In this document: positions 54,789-64,000 of the stretch, in pieces
How the letters are laid out: each line of letters opens with the position of its first letter
Numbering within the stretch: the first letter of the stretch is position 1
Assembly: GCA_965644295.1 (NCBI GenBank)
Contig: CBFFRP010000399.1
Coordinates: forward strand, 1 to 64,000
Reading direction: 5' to 3'
Length of the DNA: 64,000 nucleotides
From: Paraphysomonas bandaiensis
Lineage: Eukaryota; Chrysophyceae
Notes under the pieces: model-generated
Databases searched by the model: none
What the model was told of the DNA's origin: nothing
The model's input: the letters and a program-made list of their open reading frames with translations, nothing else
Program-made: the position numbers and the translations under genes

Positions 54789-57047
54789 GTGGTAGCGGAT
54801 GGTAGTTGTAGGGATGGGGAAGATGACAAGAAGCTACGGTTTGACAAGAACCAAGCAGACTATTCAGCGAGAAAAATCAAGATGCATCTAATGAAGAAAA
54901 ACCGAAACCATCTTGGCTTGGAGGACCCGCCAGCCGGAGGAAGGAATTTAGAGTCATGGAGAGAGCGTAATGATACCTGTGTTAGTACTATTTGGGAGGC
55001 TTGCGAGCATGACCCTGATGTGTTGGAGGTAGCCAATCAATATTTGGAGGGGAAGGCAATTTTACCTGCTGATGATCCTGCTAAGGAGGTGTTATCCAGT
55101 GAGCTCCTTCAGACACTGGTTGATAGGTTCAGAGGCGAGATTGGGACTGTATTGGAGAAGACTACGGCAGAATACCATTCGTTCAAAATAAGGCCGGGGG
55201 AAAAGGTGTCTGTTGGGGTAGATCGACTGAACGGTATAATCCAGAAGCTCATAAAATTGGGACAACCGCAGACAGAGGCAAGTAAATTAGCAAAGATAAA
55301 AGCAGCGCTGCAGATAGAGGAATTACATGATTTATGGATGTCGGTAGCGATGATGCCTAAAGCAACAACTACATTTGATTCGGTGAAAGAGGCTTGTGAA
55401 GAGTATGACGAGGCTATGACGCAGCTGAAGAAACTAAAGGGAGACAAATCTGAAGAGATCAATTTTACGGCGTCGAAGGAGCCAGTGGTTTGTTCATTTT
55501 GTCGGAAGAAGGGACATGTAGCAGCGAATTGTTATGCTAAGGAACGACAAAGAAAAATGGATAAGTTCAAAAGAAAAGGGAAGCCAAAGGAAAAGGCTTC
55601 GAAGAGTGTGCAGCAGCCAGGATCAAAGGATTATACTGGTTGTCATATCTGTGGAGATTTTAGTCATAAAGCCCGACAGTGCAAGTCGAAAAAACGGAAG
55701 AACATAAAAAACCCGGATAATGAGAATCCTCGAAAATCGAACAGGAAATTCGAGACAGAATGGAAGAAATACGTCAACGACGGAGAGTCGTCGGATGATG
55801 AAGCGAATATGTTTGGAGAAGAGGTTTTGCTATCGGTGGATACGTCGGAAGAACCTCGTGTATATCTGGACAGTTGTGCAAGTAAAAGACTGTTTATAGT
55901 AAAGGATAAAATTGCACTGGAGTCATTTACTCCTGAGTTTGGGGCAATCCAACTAACTAGAAAGGGTTCTCAATTGGAGACACAGGGGGCTGGTACATTC
56001 GGGGAATGGAGAGACATCAGAGTTAGTGAAGAAGCGGTGAAGAACATTGTGTCAGGAGGGATGCTGAGATCAATGGGATACGGATTACAACTGCTTCGAA
56101 AGCCTAAAATCGTGGAATTGGACTCTGGAAACGAGGTGTTGACTGGAGAGTACGATGAGCATGGAGGGATGCCGTATGTGGACTTGATGGAGGTGTTAAA
56201 TCTGCCAAATGTGTCTATGTGCAATCAGATGGAGGAGGTAAATTTGTCGGATAATACAGGACAAGATGCGTTGGATCGCTTACATGAGCGTACTGGACAT
56301 GTCTCGAAATCGAAGTTATTAGAAGCTCACCGACACATGTTATTCAGAGGATCAGGACTACAACGACATCACCTTTCGAAGGCAAAGGAGAAGAGTTGCA
56401 AGAAACCCCTGTGTAAATGGTGTGCCAAGGCGAAGATAACCAGGCATTCGTTCAAATCACGGGACAACGAAGAGCTAAGCGCAGTCAGGTTTCTGGAACG
56501 AGTGACAGCGGACATCTCAGTCTACCTGAATTGTGAATCCAGACAAGGGTATAAGTACGTGCTCCTATTCACGGACTTAGCAACAAAGATGATATGGGAA
56601 TATGGATTGAGGACTCGAAGCGGAGAGGAGGTGTTCAAATGTCTACGACACTTGTGCGAGGTCCACTTAGTGAAGTACGAGGGGTGGAACCGTATAGTGG
56701 AGTATCATGCCGATGGAGGATCCGAACTTATTAGTCAGCAGATAAGAGAGTATCTGTTGCAGCGATATGGGACTCGGGTGTCACATACAACACGAGACAC
56801 GCCAGAGCTCAACGCGGTGTCTGAGAGGAAATTCCGAACAATTGGGGAGATGACACTGACGATGTTGACGGCATCTGGACTTCCAAAGTCGTTCTGGTTT
56901 GATGCTTATCAAACTGCATGTTACATTGTGCGACGAATGCCAACTCGGACGTGGCAAGGATGGATGTCTCCATATGAGTGTGTCCCAGGGGGAGCGTTCC
57001 CAGCCTATCGTGGCTACGGAAATGGGGGTGCAAAGCATATGTGCTAA
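54774..57047 (+). CDS. Copia Gag-protease-integrase, ends by frame change (757 codons)
   Basis: Gag occupies the first ~240 residues (KNRNHLGLEDPP, ...GEIGTVLEKTTAEYHSFK). Two CCHC zinc knuckles follow, CSFCRKKGHVAANC (~239) and CHICGDFSHKARQC (~288). The aspartic protease active site is YLDSCAS (~365; DS[TG]-type with C). Integrase has the HHCC finger (HERTGHVSKSKL...CKKPLCKWC) and the D-D-E core (ADISVYL; HADGGSE; SERKFRTIGE). The frame leaves the family pattern at about 56978-57000, in a GGGGG run, and stops at 57047 after unrelated residues. The rest of integrase continues in the -1 frame. Confidence 0.93.
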   Translation: MSTSVVVADGSCRDGEDDKKLRFDKNQADYSARKIKMHLMKKNRNHLGLEDPPAGGRNLESWRERNDTCVSTIWEACEHDPDVLEVANQYLEGKAILPADDPAKEVLSSELLQTLVDRFRGEIGTVLEKTTAEYHSFKIRPGEKVSVGVDRLNGIIQKLIKLGQPQTEASKLAKIKAALQIEELHDLWMSVAMMPKATTTFDSVKEACEEYDEAMTQLKKLKGDKSEEINFTASKEPVVCSFCRKKGHVAANCYAKERQRKMDKFKRKGKPKEKASKSVQQPGSKDYTGCHICGDFSHKARQCKSKKRKNIKNPDNENPRKSNRKFETEWKKYVNDGESSDDEANMFGEEVLLSVDTSEEPRVYLDSCASKRLFIVKDKIALESFTPEFGAIQLTRKGSQLETQGAGTFGEWRDIRVSEEAVKNIVSGGMLRSMGYGLQLLRKPKIVELDSGNEVLTGEYDEHGGMPYVDLMEVLNLPNVSMCNQMEEVNLSDNTGQDALDRLHERTGHVSKSKLLEAHRHMLFRGSGLQRHHLSKAKEKSCKKPLCKWCAKAKITRHSFKSRDNEELSAVRFLERVTADISVYLNCESRQGYKYVLLFTDLATKMIWEYGLRTRSGEEVFKCLRHLCEVHLVKYEGWNRIVEYHADGGSELISQQIREYLLQRYGTRVSHTTRDTPELNAVSERKFRTIGEMTLTMLTASGLPKSFWFDAYQTACYIVRRMPTRTWQGWMSPYECVPGGAFPAYRGYGNGGAKHMC
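54790..54798 (+). promoter_or_regulatory. Primer-binding site
   Basis: TGGTAGCGG one base after the LTR, complementary to an initiator-Met tRNA 3' end (Ty1 uses TGGTAGCGCC). It lies inside the Gag coding frame. Confidence 0.75.
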
Positions 57048-59371
57048 CACCCAAGGCCGACAGGAGGAAGGACTGGGAGGACAAAGCAATGACAGGTTAT
57101 TTCATAGGGTATCCAGCTGATCGAAAAGGATACAAGGTGCTAGTGGGGGACACCGTAGTACACTCTGTACATGTATTATTTGATGAATCGGTACCTGAGA
57201 GGTCTCAGGATTATTATAGAGAGCTGGAGGAGGCTCAAGTGGCTATAGATCCCGAGGCTCGTCAACCGGGTGAGTTTGAGTATCTTATCGGAAAGCACCA
57301 TGAGGATGGTGGTCTGCTATACAAGACTAACAGAGTGGTGATAAGGAAGGGACTTATTGTAGGATACCGGTCGTTGGTTACTGGTAACCAGGTTCAAGTG
57401 GAGGATAAAACTCCTATTCATATTGCTGACATCAAGAAGATGACAGAGGATCTTGCGCAGAGGGTGGTTAGGGCCAGAGTTACTGACAACCGTGACGGCG
57501 GTATCAGCGGAGTGGTGCCACAGCAGTCGGAAAGTGGGCAGGTGCAGCCCCAGGCTGACTCAGCATTACCTTCGGGGGAAGGGACCCCTGCCGAGAATCA
57601 TCCGCACGGCAAACGCGCAAGAACTCCAAGGACGGTAACGAATGTGTCGGTGTTAGGACAAATCCATCATTTGAGTGATGAGAGTGATGTGAGTGACCTT
57701 TTACAGGAGGCAGACTCAGTGTGGATGTCAGCGGAAGAGTCGACAGTGCCTCAGACACATCGTGAGTCCTTGGAGAGTGCCGAGCACAGGGAGTGGAGAC
57801 GAGCTCGCCGTGTAGAGCGAGAGGGTTTGGCGAAGCGAGATACCATGGAGGTGACTCGTATACCGGACGGAGTCGTCCCACTGCACTCCAAGTACGTCTA
57901 TGGAAAGAAGTACGATAAGGAGGGAGAGGTCCGCCGATATAAGGCTCGTCTTGTAGCAATCGGTTGTGGACAGCAGTCGAGTGGTTGGGCGAACCATTTC
58001 GCACCCGTTGTTAAGGGGGTAACAGTGCGACTGTTAATCGCCATAGCTTTCGTGATGAACATGGTAATTCATCAACTGGATGTGTCTAACGCATTTCTAT
58101 ATGCAGATATAGAGGGGGACGTATATATGAAGGCAACTCCGGACTTTCAGCTGCCTGAGGGGTACTGCTTTAAGCTGAAGAAGTCGTTATACGGGCTTCG
58201 GAGTTCCCCGCGGTCGTGGTGGAAAACATTGGATAAATTCATACGATCTATGCATTTTAAACCATGTGTATTAGACCCGTGTTTGTATTATCAGTATAAG
58301 GGCGATGAATTGATATTATTAACGATATATGTGGATGATATCCTAGTGTTAGGTCGTGATGTCAACATAGTGAAGGATATTAAAGCTCAACTGTGTGCCC
58401 GGTTTGATATGAAGGATATGGGCGAGATGGAACATTTTCTGAATGTTCGAGTCACAAGAACGCCAGAGTATATTCGTCTTGACCAATCAGTATATGCGGC
58501 TAAGATCTTAGAAAAGTTTGAAAAGTATCTTGGGTCACCGCGAAAGGTACGGAAGAGTCCTCTACCGGCGGAAGCAATGGATTTAGTGGCAAAAGGGGCG
58601 CGGCATGAGCATACCGAGGAGGAACAGCTTATAGTAGATAACTTCCCATATCGGCCGCTGATAGGTGCATTACTATATCTATCGATGAACACGAGGCCGG
58701 ATATTGCCTATGCAGTGGGAGTACTGTCTCGGTTCAGTAATAAGGTGAATATTGAAGTATGCAAGCTATTAACACATGTATGGCAATATATTCGTGGTTC
58801 TATTGACAAAGGGATTCAATATGGGAGTAGACGGTTCGACTTCCATATGTTTACTGACGCGGATTGGGCGGGAGATCAGCTCTCCAGGAAGTCCACGTCG
58901 GGGTACGTTGGGTTTGCAGCGGGAGGGCCTATAGTCTGGCAGTCCAAACTGCAGACGACAGTGGCAACGTCAAGCATGCAGTCTGAGTATCAGTGTATTT
59001 ACTCGGGTCTCCAAGAAGTGCTATGGGTTCGGGGGGTGACGGGTGAGATTAAGTTGAGGCTCATCAAACCCACACCATTCTTCATCGACAGTCAGAGTGC
59101 CCAGGATTTGGCCGAAAACCCAGTGTTTCACAAGAAGTCGAAGCACATTGAGATTAAGTATCACATGGTGAGAGAGCACGTGGATCCCAATCAGTTCAAT
59201 ACGATTAAGTTAGTGCATGTGCATACATCGCAACAAGCAGCAGATATTTATACAAAGTCATTGGTTGGTTTATCATATATGGAGCAGAGAAAGAGAAATC
59301 TTGGAGAGAAAGTTAAGAGTTCCACTGAAGTGATTAATGAGGGACCAAGGGATAAAAGAAGGCGCAAGTAG
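56978..59371 (+). CDS. Copia integrase C-terminus, reverse transcriptase, RNase H (797 codons)
   Basis: Begins within the overlap, in the -1 frame relative to the upstream ORF. Contains WGCKAYVLTPKADRRKDWEDK and GYFIGYP of the integrase tail. The reverse transcriptase follows: KYVYGKKYDKEGEVRRYKARLVAIGCGQ, IHQLDVSNAFLYADI, KLKKSLYGLRSSPRSWW, IYVDDILVLG, NTRPDIAYAVG. RNase H motifs are TDADWAGD..SRKSTSGYVG, SSMQSEYQ and DSQSAQDLAENP. Its first ATG is not a known initiator; expression would need the frameshift. The protein ends in a basic tail (GPRDKRRRK). Confidence 0.93.
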   Translation: MCPRGSVPSLSWLRKWGCKAYVLTPKADRRKDWEDKAMTGYFIGYPADRKGYKVLVGDTVVHSVHVLFDESVPERSQDYYRELEEAQVAIDPEARQPGEFEYLIGKHHEDGGLLYKTNRVVIRKGLIVGYRSLVTGNQVQVEDKTPIHIADIKKMTEDLAQRVVRARVTDNRDGGISGVVPQQSESGQVQPQADSALPSGEGTPAENHPHGKRARTPRTVTNVSVLGQIHHLSDESDVSDLLQEADSVWMSAEESTVPQTHRESLESAEHREWRRARRVEREGLAKRDTMEVTRIPDGVVPLHSKYVYGKKYDKEGEVRRYKARLVAIGCGQQSSGWANHFAPVVKGVTVRLLIAIAFVMNMVIHQLDVSNAFLYADIEGDVYMKATPDFQLPEGYCFKLKKSLYGLRSSPRSWWKTLDKFIRSMHFKPCVLDPCLYYQYKGDELILLTIYVDDILVLGRDVNIVKDIKAQLCARFDMKDMGEMEHFLNVRVTRTPEYIRLDQSVYAAKILEKFEKYLGSPRKVRKSPLPAEAMDLVAKGARHEHTEEEQLIVDNFPYRPLIGALLYLSMNTRPDIAYAVGVLSRFSNKVNIEVCKLLTHVWQYIRGSIDKGIQYGSRRFDFHMFTDADWAGDQLSRKSTSGYVGFAAGGPIVWQSKLQTTVATSSMQSEYQCIYSGLQEVLWVRGVTGEIKLRLIKPTPFFIDSQSAQDLAENPVFHKKSKHIEIKYHMVREHVDPNQFNTIKLVHVHTSQQAADIYTKSLVGLSYMEQRKRNLGEKVKSSTEVINEGPRDKRRRK

Positions 59372-59486
59372 GTACTGAGTTTTTCAGACAGAGGTTTAGA
59401 CTTAGAGATGAGTCTATTTTACTGTCAAGAATTTTTTTATCTCAGGCATTCAATAGCTGGGAGGCGTCATAGTACAACACTCAATT

Positions 59487-59495
59487 GAGGGGGAG
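59487..59495 (+). promoter_or_regulatory. Polypurine tract
   Basis: GAGGGGGAG immediately before the 3' LTR's TGTTGAG. Confidence 0.8.
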
Positions 59496-59787
59496 TGTTG
59501 AGATCTGAAGATTCTATATACTTGCAATTGAGTGCAGTATTATGTGAGATGCAAGGATCGAAAGATATATATGTAATAAGTACATTATATTATGTAGTAT
59601 GAAACTGAAGTAGAAGTGGATGACTATACAGGATACGATAACTGAGTGTGTGGTTTGTACACTATAGTAGTAAATGAATGGTGTTGAACACATCGAACAC
59701 AACTTAGGTTCTTTATCATGTAATGTTTATAATTTCATCTTATCAGTTGAGAATAGTAAACCTTAGCAAATAATGTCAACTTCTGTT
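59496..59787 (+). repeat. 3' LTR of the copia element
   Basis: 292 bp, differing from the 5' LTR at one internal position. The next base is A here and G at the 5' LTR; the target duplication GAGGC begins at 59789. Confidence 0.93.
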
Positions 59788-59788
59788 A

Positions 59789-60235
59789 GAGGCCATTCGT
59801 TTTCATAGGGACAACCGAAAGCACAAGAAAGCACGTACCTAATCGCCAATACGATATTGTTGTATGAATCATTTGTATAGGACTACCAATGTTTGTGAGG
59901 TTACTTAGCAGAACTAAGGCTGTTTTGAATGATTTCTGCAAATGCTAAGACACCTCACACCTTTGGGATGAGATTGTAGTTCAGAATTCAGAAATCTGTG
60001 GTCAAAGCCACAATAGAATTGAAAACAATTAATTGGAATTTATTACCAATTGGTTGCAAAATGCCGATAATTGGTTAATAATCGCAATAATGTTGGATGT
60101 TGGATACGTCTCGCCAATTGTTACGCAGGCCTGATAACGAATATATATATGCAGGAGGCGAGATAAAAACGGATTCGCAAGTTTTAGAAAATACATGTGA
60201 TCACTTATTAACAATCATAAAATAACTATATTAAG
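59789..60235. other. Right target duplication (GAGGC, 59789-59793) and 3' side of the interrupted host locus
   Basis: After GAGGC the host frame closes at about 59847-59849. The remainder to the DUF3638 stop codon is AT-rich, convergent, and has no other feature. Confidence 0.5.
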
Positions 60236-63200
60236 CTAACCACACTGAGAATCTTTTCCACTTTCATTCATTAAAAAACGCCAGCAAATAAAACCCTTCC
60301 CTTGAGCTTCATTATAACTCTCCAGACCGCGTTGCAGTCGCTTTTTGTGGTTAATGTAGTACTCAAGAACATTTTGAGCGGCTTCATGCTTTGACAAAAC
60401 TTCCATGAGTATATATTGCTCGATGAAATAGGGCCCAAAACTATCAAGACGGCCGCTTATGTTTGCTGACTGAGAATCTGTTCCATCAAACAAAATAAAA
60501 CCCATATCATCAGCCACATACTGTATATGATCCTTTAAAGGGTGCATCTCCAGATCGTGAATATTGAACTGGTCTTTCATACCAATTACGTATACCCCTT
60601 TCTGCAACGCAGCAACAGTGTAAAGTGGGTTTTGGCGAATATGATTTCCACGTATCTTTATATTAAACTGCTGAACAGCATCTCCTTCTGAAGACACGGG
60701 GCTATTCTCGCCACCCTCAGAAAGAACTTTGAGATTTTCGGTCTTGACAGATAATAACTTTCTTGGCGAGTCAAATCCAGTTGTATGGTGTAGACGTACA
60801 ACCCATTGACCTTCAGATGTACCAGACTGAAGGATATGACCCCTGCGCCCATTAAGCTCCTCTGATGTCATGTCCACCAATTCTACAATCTGACCAATCC
60901 CCAATGACGAGTCCATCTTATCATGTGATATATCTTCCGGGTTTCTGGTAAGATTATCCACTGCCACCCTTACAAATTTATCGCACACTTCACGGGGAGA
61001 CATCTCACCGAGACTGCGTATATTACTCCGGACTTGCTTTGAAATATACCTAGGATATATATGGTGGGAATAGAGGAACTGAAGAGTCGGATACACGTCC
61101 AAACATTCCACCTTGCCATTGATGGTATAAGTCACAGACAATATCGGAACAGAGAGCGGCATATTGAAATATATCTTCGGCAAATCTCCTTGAGCATTCA
61201 ATGTATACGCATAGTAGTTGTCCGTTTCTTCAGATATATGCACTTGGTTCTTCTTATCAAATACGTCCATTGTATCACTGTCTTGGTTTTTGTTCTGCTG
61301 TTTCTGCTTTTGTTTTTGCTGCTGTTTCGTATAGCTAATTTCCATTAGACTTTGTTGTTCTCCTGATAAATATCGAATGTATTGGTCGTATATGTCACAA
61401 GATGGTTCCCGTTGTTCATATTTTTGCCGCACTATGTGGGTGACCAAGTTCTCCACAGTCTCGCATGATAACGGGTCATCTGAAACCTCTCTCATGGTAC
61501 TATGTCGAAACTTATCGGCTAAAATATGTGTCAATATGCGAGCTGAAATATGGTGACCGAGCACATGGTGAATTAATTCAGCTTCATGTTTGTGCACTTT
61601 TTTTGTTATCGTCATTTGCAATTTTTCAAGGAAACAGTTGACGATCTCATCACAATGATAAAACCTCTCTTGTGACAGATTTAAAAGTGAAATCAACGTC
61701 TGATATATCGACGACAAGTTCCCAGCCACTTTGCAATCACAGTTGTGCACATAAAGTTGGCGGGTAAGGCTGATTGATTTTATATCAGCTGGTCCTCCTC
61801 CGTCGCTCAGCATCGACTCAGGGATGTTATTCTTGTATATACTAAACACTGTGTCGTTCATTGTTCGAGAACGTCCCATAGCTTGCCATATCTTGCTGAA
61901 GTCATCCACATCATGTGCCAACACAACACTCTTTGTGAACATTGGCATTTTGAATCGGCGTTGATAAACAAGCTGAAAAGGAATATCTTTCCCAATTACA
62001 TTTCGGTTGTCAACAAAGAAGAATACCTTTTCCCGTAGTTTTGCACCGTATGTCTTACATAGATGTTTGTAGAACTCTTCATCAAATTGAACATCGTTGT
62101 CTGAGTTGATACGGAGCACTCGATCGCTGCTGTCTACTTGATCAATGTGGTAAATGTAGTGAAATCGATTTGGACCAAAGTGTCGCAGAACTAAATCTCG
62201 AACATCATGAATTGACGAGCGTTTAAAAATTCCACAAAGATCAACGATTACATTAAAGCCGGCATCTTCTTTCCCCGAGGAAGTATGTACCATCTCCTCA
62301 CGCGAAAATACATGCTCTAGAACTTCCATCTCATCAATATGTCCCGCACTGCGAATAAAATCAGAGGGCACATACTCGACCATAACCCGACTGTTCAGCC
62401 CTTGGAATCTGGAAAACCGATCTTCAAACTCTGTCGCTGAAAGATCATCACTGGAGTAAGCATAAAAACTACGGTCAATTAAACTCGGGATCTCATCGTC
62501 ACGATGATCTCGAATGTACGAAAATGTGGGGTAGTTATCGATAAATGGTGTCCCAGTGAATCCGATACAATCAAAATTAAACACAATATCTATTGAGTTC
62601 ACAGATCGAGACTTGTCGCGGATCTCCATTCGCCGCAATATAATTTCATACAAGAAACGAATGAGGCCATCCTTCGTTTCTGAAACACAAATAACTCAGG
62701 TTAATTTCACTCATAAAGCATACAAGTAGATGTATTCAAATAATTTCAATACGTCCGTACCAATCGTATTAATACAAAAATAAAATACTGCGAGGCTTCA
62801 TAAATATATTGTCACATCCCCAACACACAATATACACTACGTTAGATTAAACACAGTTAAAAGTGCTCTACCTGGGTGTTTTAATACAAGTTCTGAAAGT
62901 CTATCAATCCCATACACCAAGTCATCGTAGTCAAGTGACCCCACATGGTTATTCCAGTACTCAAAGCTAATAAATTTACGCTCCTCTTGAAACAGGTCGT
63001 CATACTTGGAAATATCTTCAACGAGAATCACGTACGTAAGATATATCGTGCGTTCAACATCACTGTAGTACGACCCGGGCATAGCGCGGTTAACAGACTC
63101 ATAAGGACGAGCAATAAGAGATTTGTACCCCTCCACATCGTAGGCAATGTTCGTAGAACAGTGGCGTAAAGACTGTTCGTTAAAAATACCTAACACAGGA

Positions 63201-64000
63201 TCAAATACATCTTGAAAGTGCATTCACATCTACAAATCGCTATCATACAGCTGCTGTCATTTCTAATAAAACATATACTTTACAAGCGCCTACCAAAACT
63301 TTTATTAACTGATCGACTAGCATCCTGAATTTCTGCATGAATAGCGCCAAACTTCTCATGCAGTTGCTGCCAGTACTCAGGATTGGATGACCCTTGAACT
63401 GATTCCTGTGGAAAACTTTCTCCTCGATACGCCGCTCTGCTAATTTCAAAGTACAAGTCTAGAGTGGGGCGGTCAAAAGCATTACCCTTGTTGGAGCAAA
63501 TATTGAAAACCAGCTTATCTCGATCCAAAAAGTCATCAACTTCGTCGGCAATGACTAAAATATGTTGTCGATGTGGCCACACCTTGGAGCATATAGCATC
63601 ATACGTCAAAGCCTTTTTAAATTGATTGAAAGATGTGACAAATATCTGCTTCATCTGACGTTGCGGGTGACGATCTCGAGAGAAGCGACTAATTGGAGGG
63701 GTTCCCAAGTGCACTGTATCATGCAAAAGAGCAAATATGTCGTCATACACACGATACTCCTCTCTAAAATTCAGGTTAAGACAATACCTATACACTTGTG
63801 TGCGGGCATCTGGGACCAAATGCTCAGGTACAAGTATGATCAGAACATCTTTCAATTCTCCTCCACGGGCAAGCAAGTTGTGAGCTTCCAGATTGTTGGA
63901 TAAAAATATTTGACATAACAATGGTAAAATTACTTTAGTTTTTCCGGAACCCACTTCCGAAAAGTGGAAACACTCGTCGGCACTGAGGATTCGTTGCAGA
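60236..64000 (-). CDS. DUF3638/DUF3645-type giant P-loop protein, 5' end beyond the window
   Basis: Exons 63294-64000 (continuing out of the window), 62872-63210 and 60236-62679; introns 83 and 192 nt, in phase. The first visible residues LQRILSADECFHFSEVGSGKTKVILPLL form a Walker-A-like loop of the DUF3638 type. LVPEHLVPDARTQVYRYCLN, ILVIADEVDDFLD (Walker-B-like) and FTGTPFIDNYPTFSYI follow. MAKSVV-like FTKSVVLAHDVDDFSKIWQAMGRSRTMNDTVFSIYK resembles a helicase motif VI (QxxGRxR). Members are ~3,000-residue proteins in fungi and protists of unclear, possibly ubiquitin-related, function. About 1,160 residues are visible. A poly-Gln/Lys stretch (KQQQKQKQKQQNKNQ) interrupts the middle. Confidence 0.85.

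Larger units (their letters stand above)
54497..59788 (+). mobile_element. Near-complete Ty1/copia retrotransposon (~5.3 kb)
   Basis: Two ~292-bp direct LTRs that differ at one internal base (54579/59578 region, T to A) plus the terminal base, a 5-bp target duplication, primer-binding site, gag-pr-int and RT-RNase H frames in copia order, and a polypurine tract. The near-identical LTRs imply very recent insertion. Its only visible defect is a frame change within integrase near 56978-57047. Confidence 0.95.

Noticed and set aside
56950-57060. Programmed -1 frameshift as the normal expression mode of the copia element
   Set aside because: The shift falls inside integrase, where no known Ty1/copia element recodes. 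The GGGGG run makes a simple indel or sequencing error likelier; left open as a test.

Overview
The window is eukaryotic nuclear DNA, AT-rich and intron-bearing. Most genes have GT-AG introns, many only 43-60 nt long, and the spliced frames close exactly. The gene set is a nucleolar H/ACA protein (NOP10), an organellar ClpX, a GT15-like mannosyltransferase, a membrane-anchored acid-sphingomyelinase-like phosphodiesterase, NACHT/STAND-type ATPases, a FYVE protein and a DUF3638-type giant protein. Together with hAT and Ty1/copia elements this points to a protist. The hAT type and the cysteine-rich families resemble what is known from stramenopiles, but that placement is an inference.

Layout. 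1-3.5 kb: 3' part of a Ty1/copia element, with a striking tandem array between pol and its 3' LTR. 3.5-4.5 kb: hAT remnant and a TIR-repeat arm. 4.6-6.5 kb (minus): a ten-exon secreted kelch-type protein with an 11-nt micro-exon. 6.9-10 kb: repeats, a solo LTR and a nested hAT MITE. 10.2-11.5 kb (minus): GT15-like glycosyltransferase. 12.1-14.0 kb: protein with eight EF-hands. 14.3-18.3 kb: repeat island including a GC-rich stretch. 18.9-19.2 kb: NOP10. 19.8-21.3 kb: hAT remnant next to a truncated PX/membrane gene. 21.8-22.8 kb (minus): cysteine-rich membrane protein. 23.3-25.1 kb: ClpX. 25.5-27.1 kb: decayed LTR elements. 27.5-30.4 kb (minus): sphingomyelinase/endopolyphosphatase-like enzyme. 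32.5-34.9 kb (minus): ZZ-RING protein, divergent from a P-loop/FYVE/TPR gene at 35.6-39.6 kb. 40.4-41.5 kb: LTR debris with a gag fragment. 42.0-42.8 kb (minus): secreted four-repeat Cys protein. 43.2-44.4 kb: putative lipidated protein. 45.3-52.5 kb (minus): an 11-exon, 2,024-aa NACHT-WD40 protein. 54.5-59.8 kb: a nearly complete, very young Ty1/copia element with TSDs. 60.2-64 kb (minus): C-terminal part of a DUF3638/DUF3645-type protein.

The most interesting biology is the pair of STAND (NLR-like) ATPases 6 kb apart, with unusual sensor and adaptor domains: two DC1-like zinc fingers, discoidin, MIB/HERC2, DUF4062, NACHT and WD40 in one; P-loop NTPase, FYVE and TPR in the other. A ZZ-RING protein with a duplicated unnamed module lies divergently beside the second. 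Whether they form an immune-like or a signalling system is inference; the architectures themselves are read from the sequence. Exon models were built by hand from splice consensus, reading frame and domain continuity, without transcript data.
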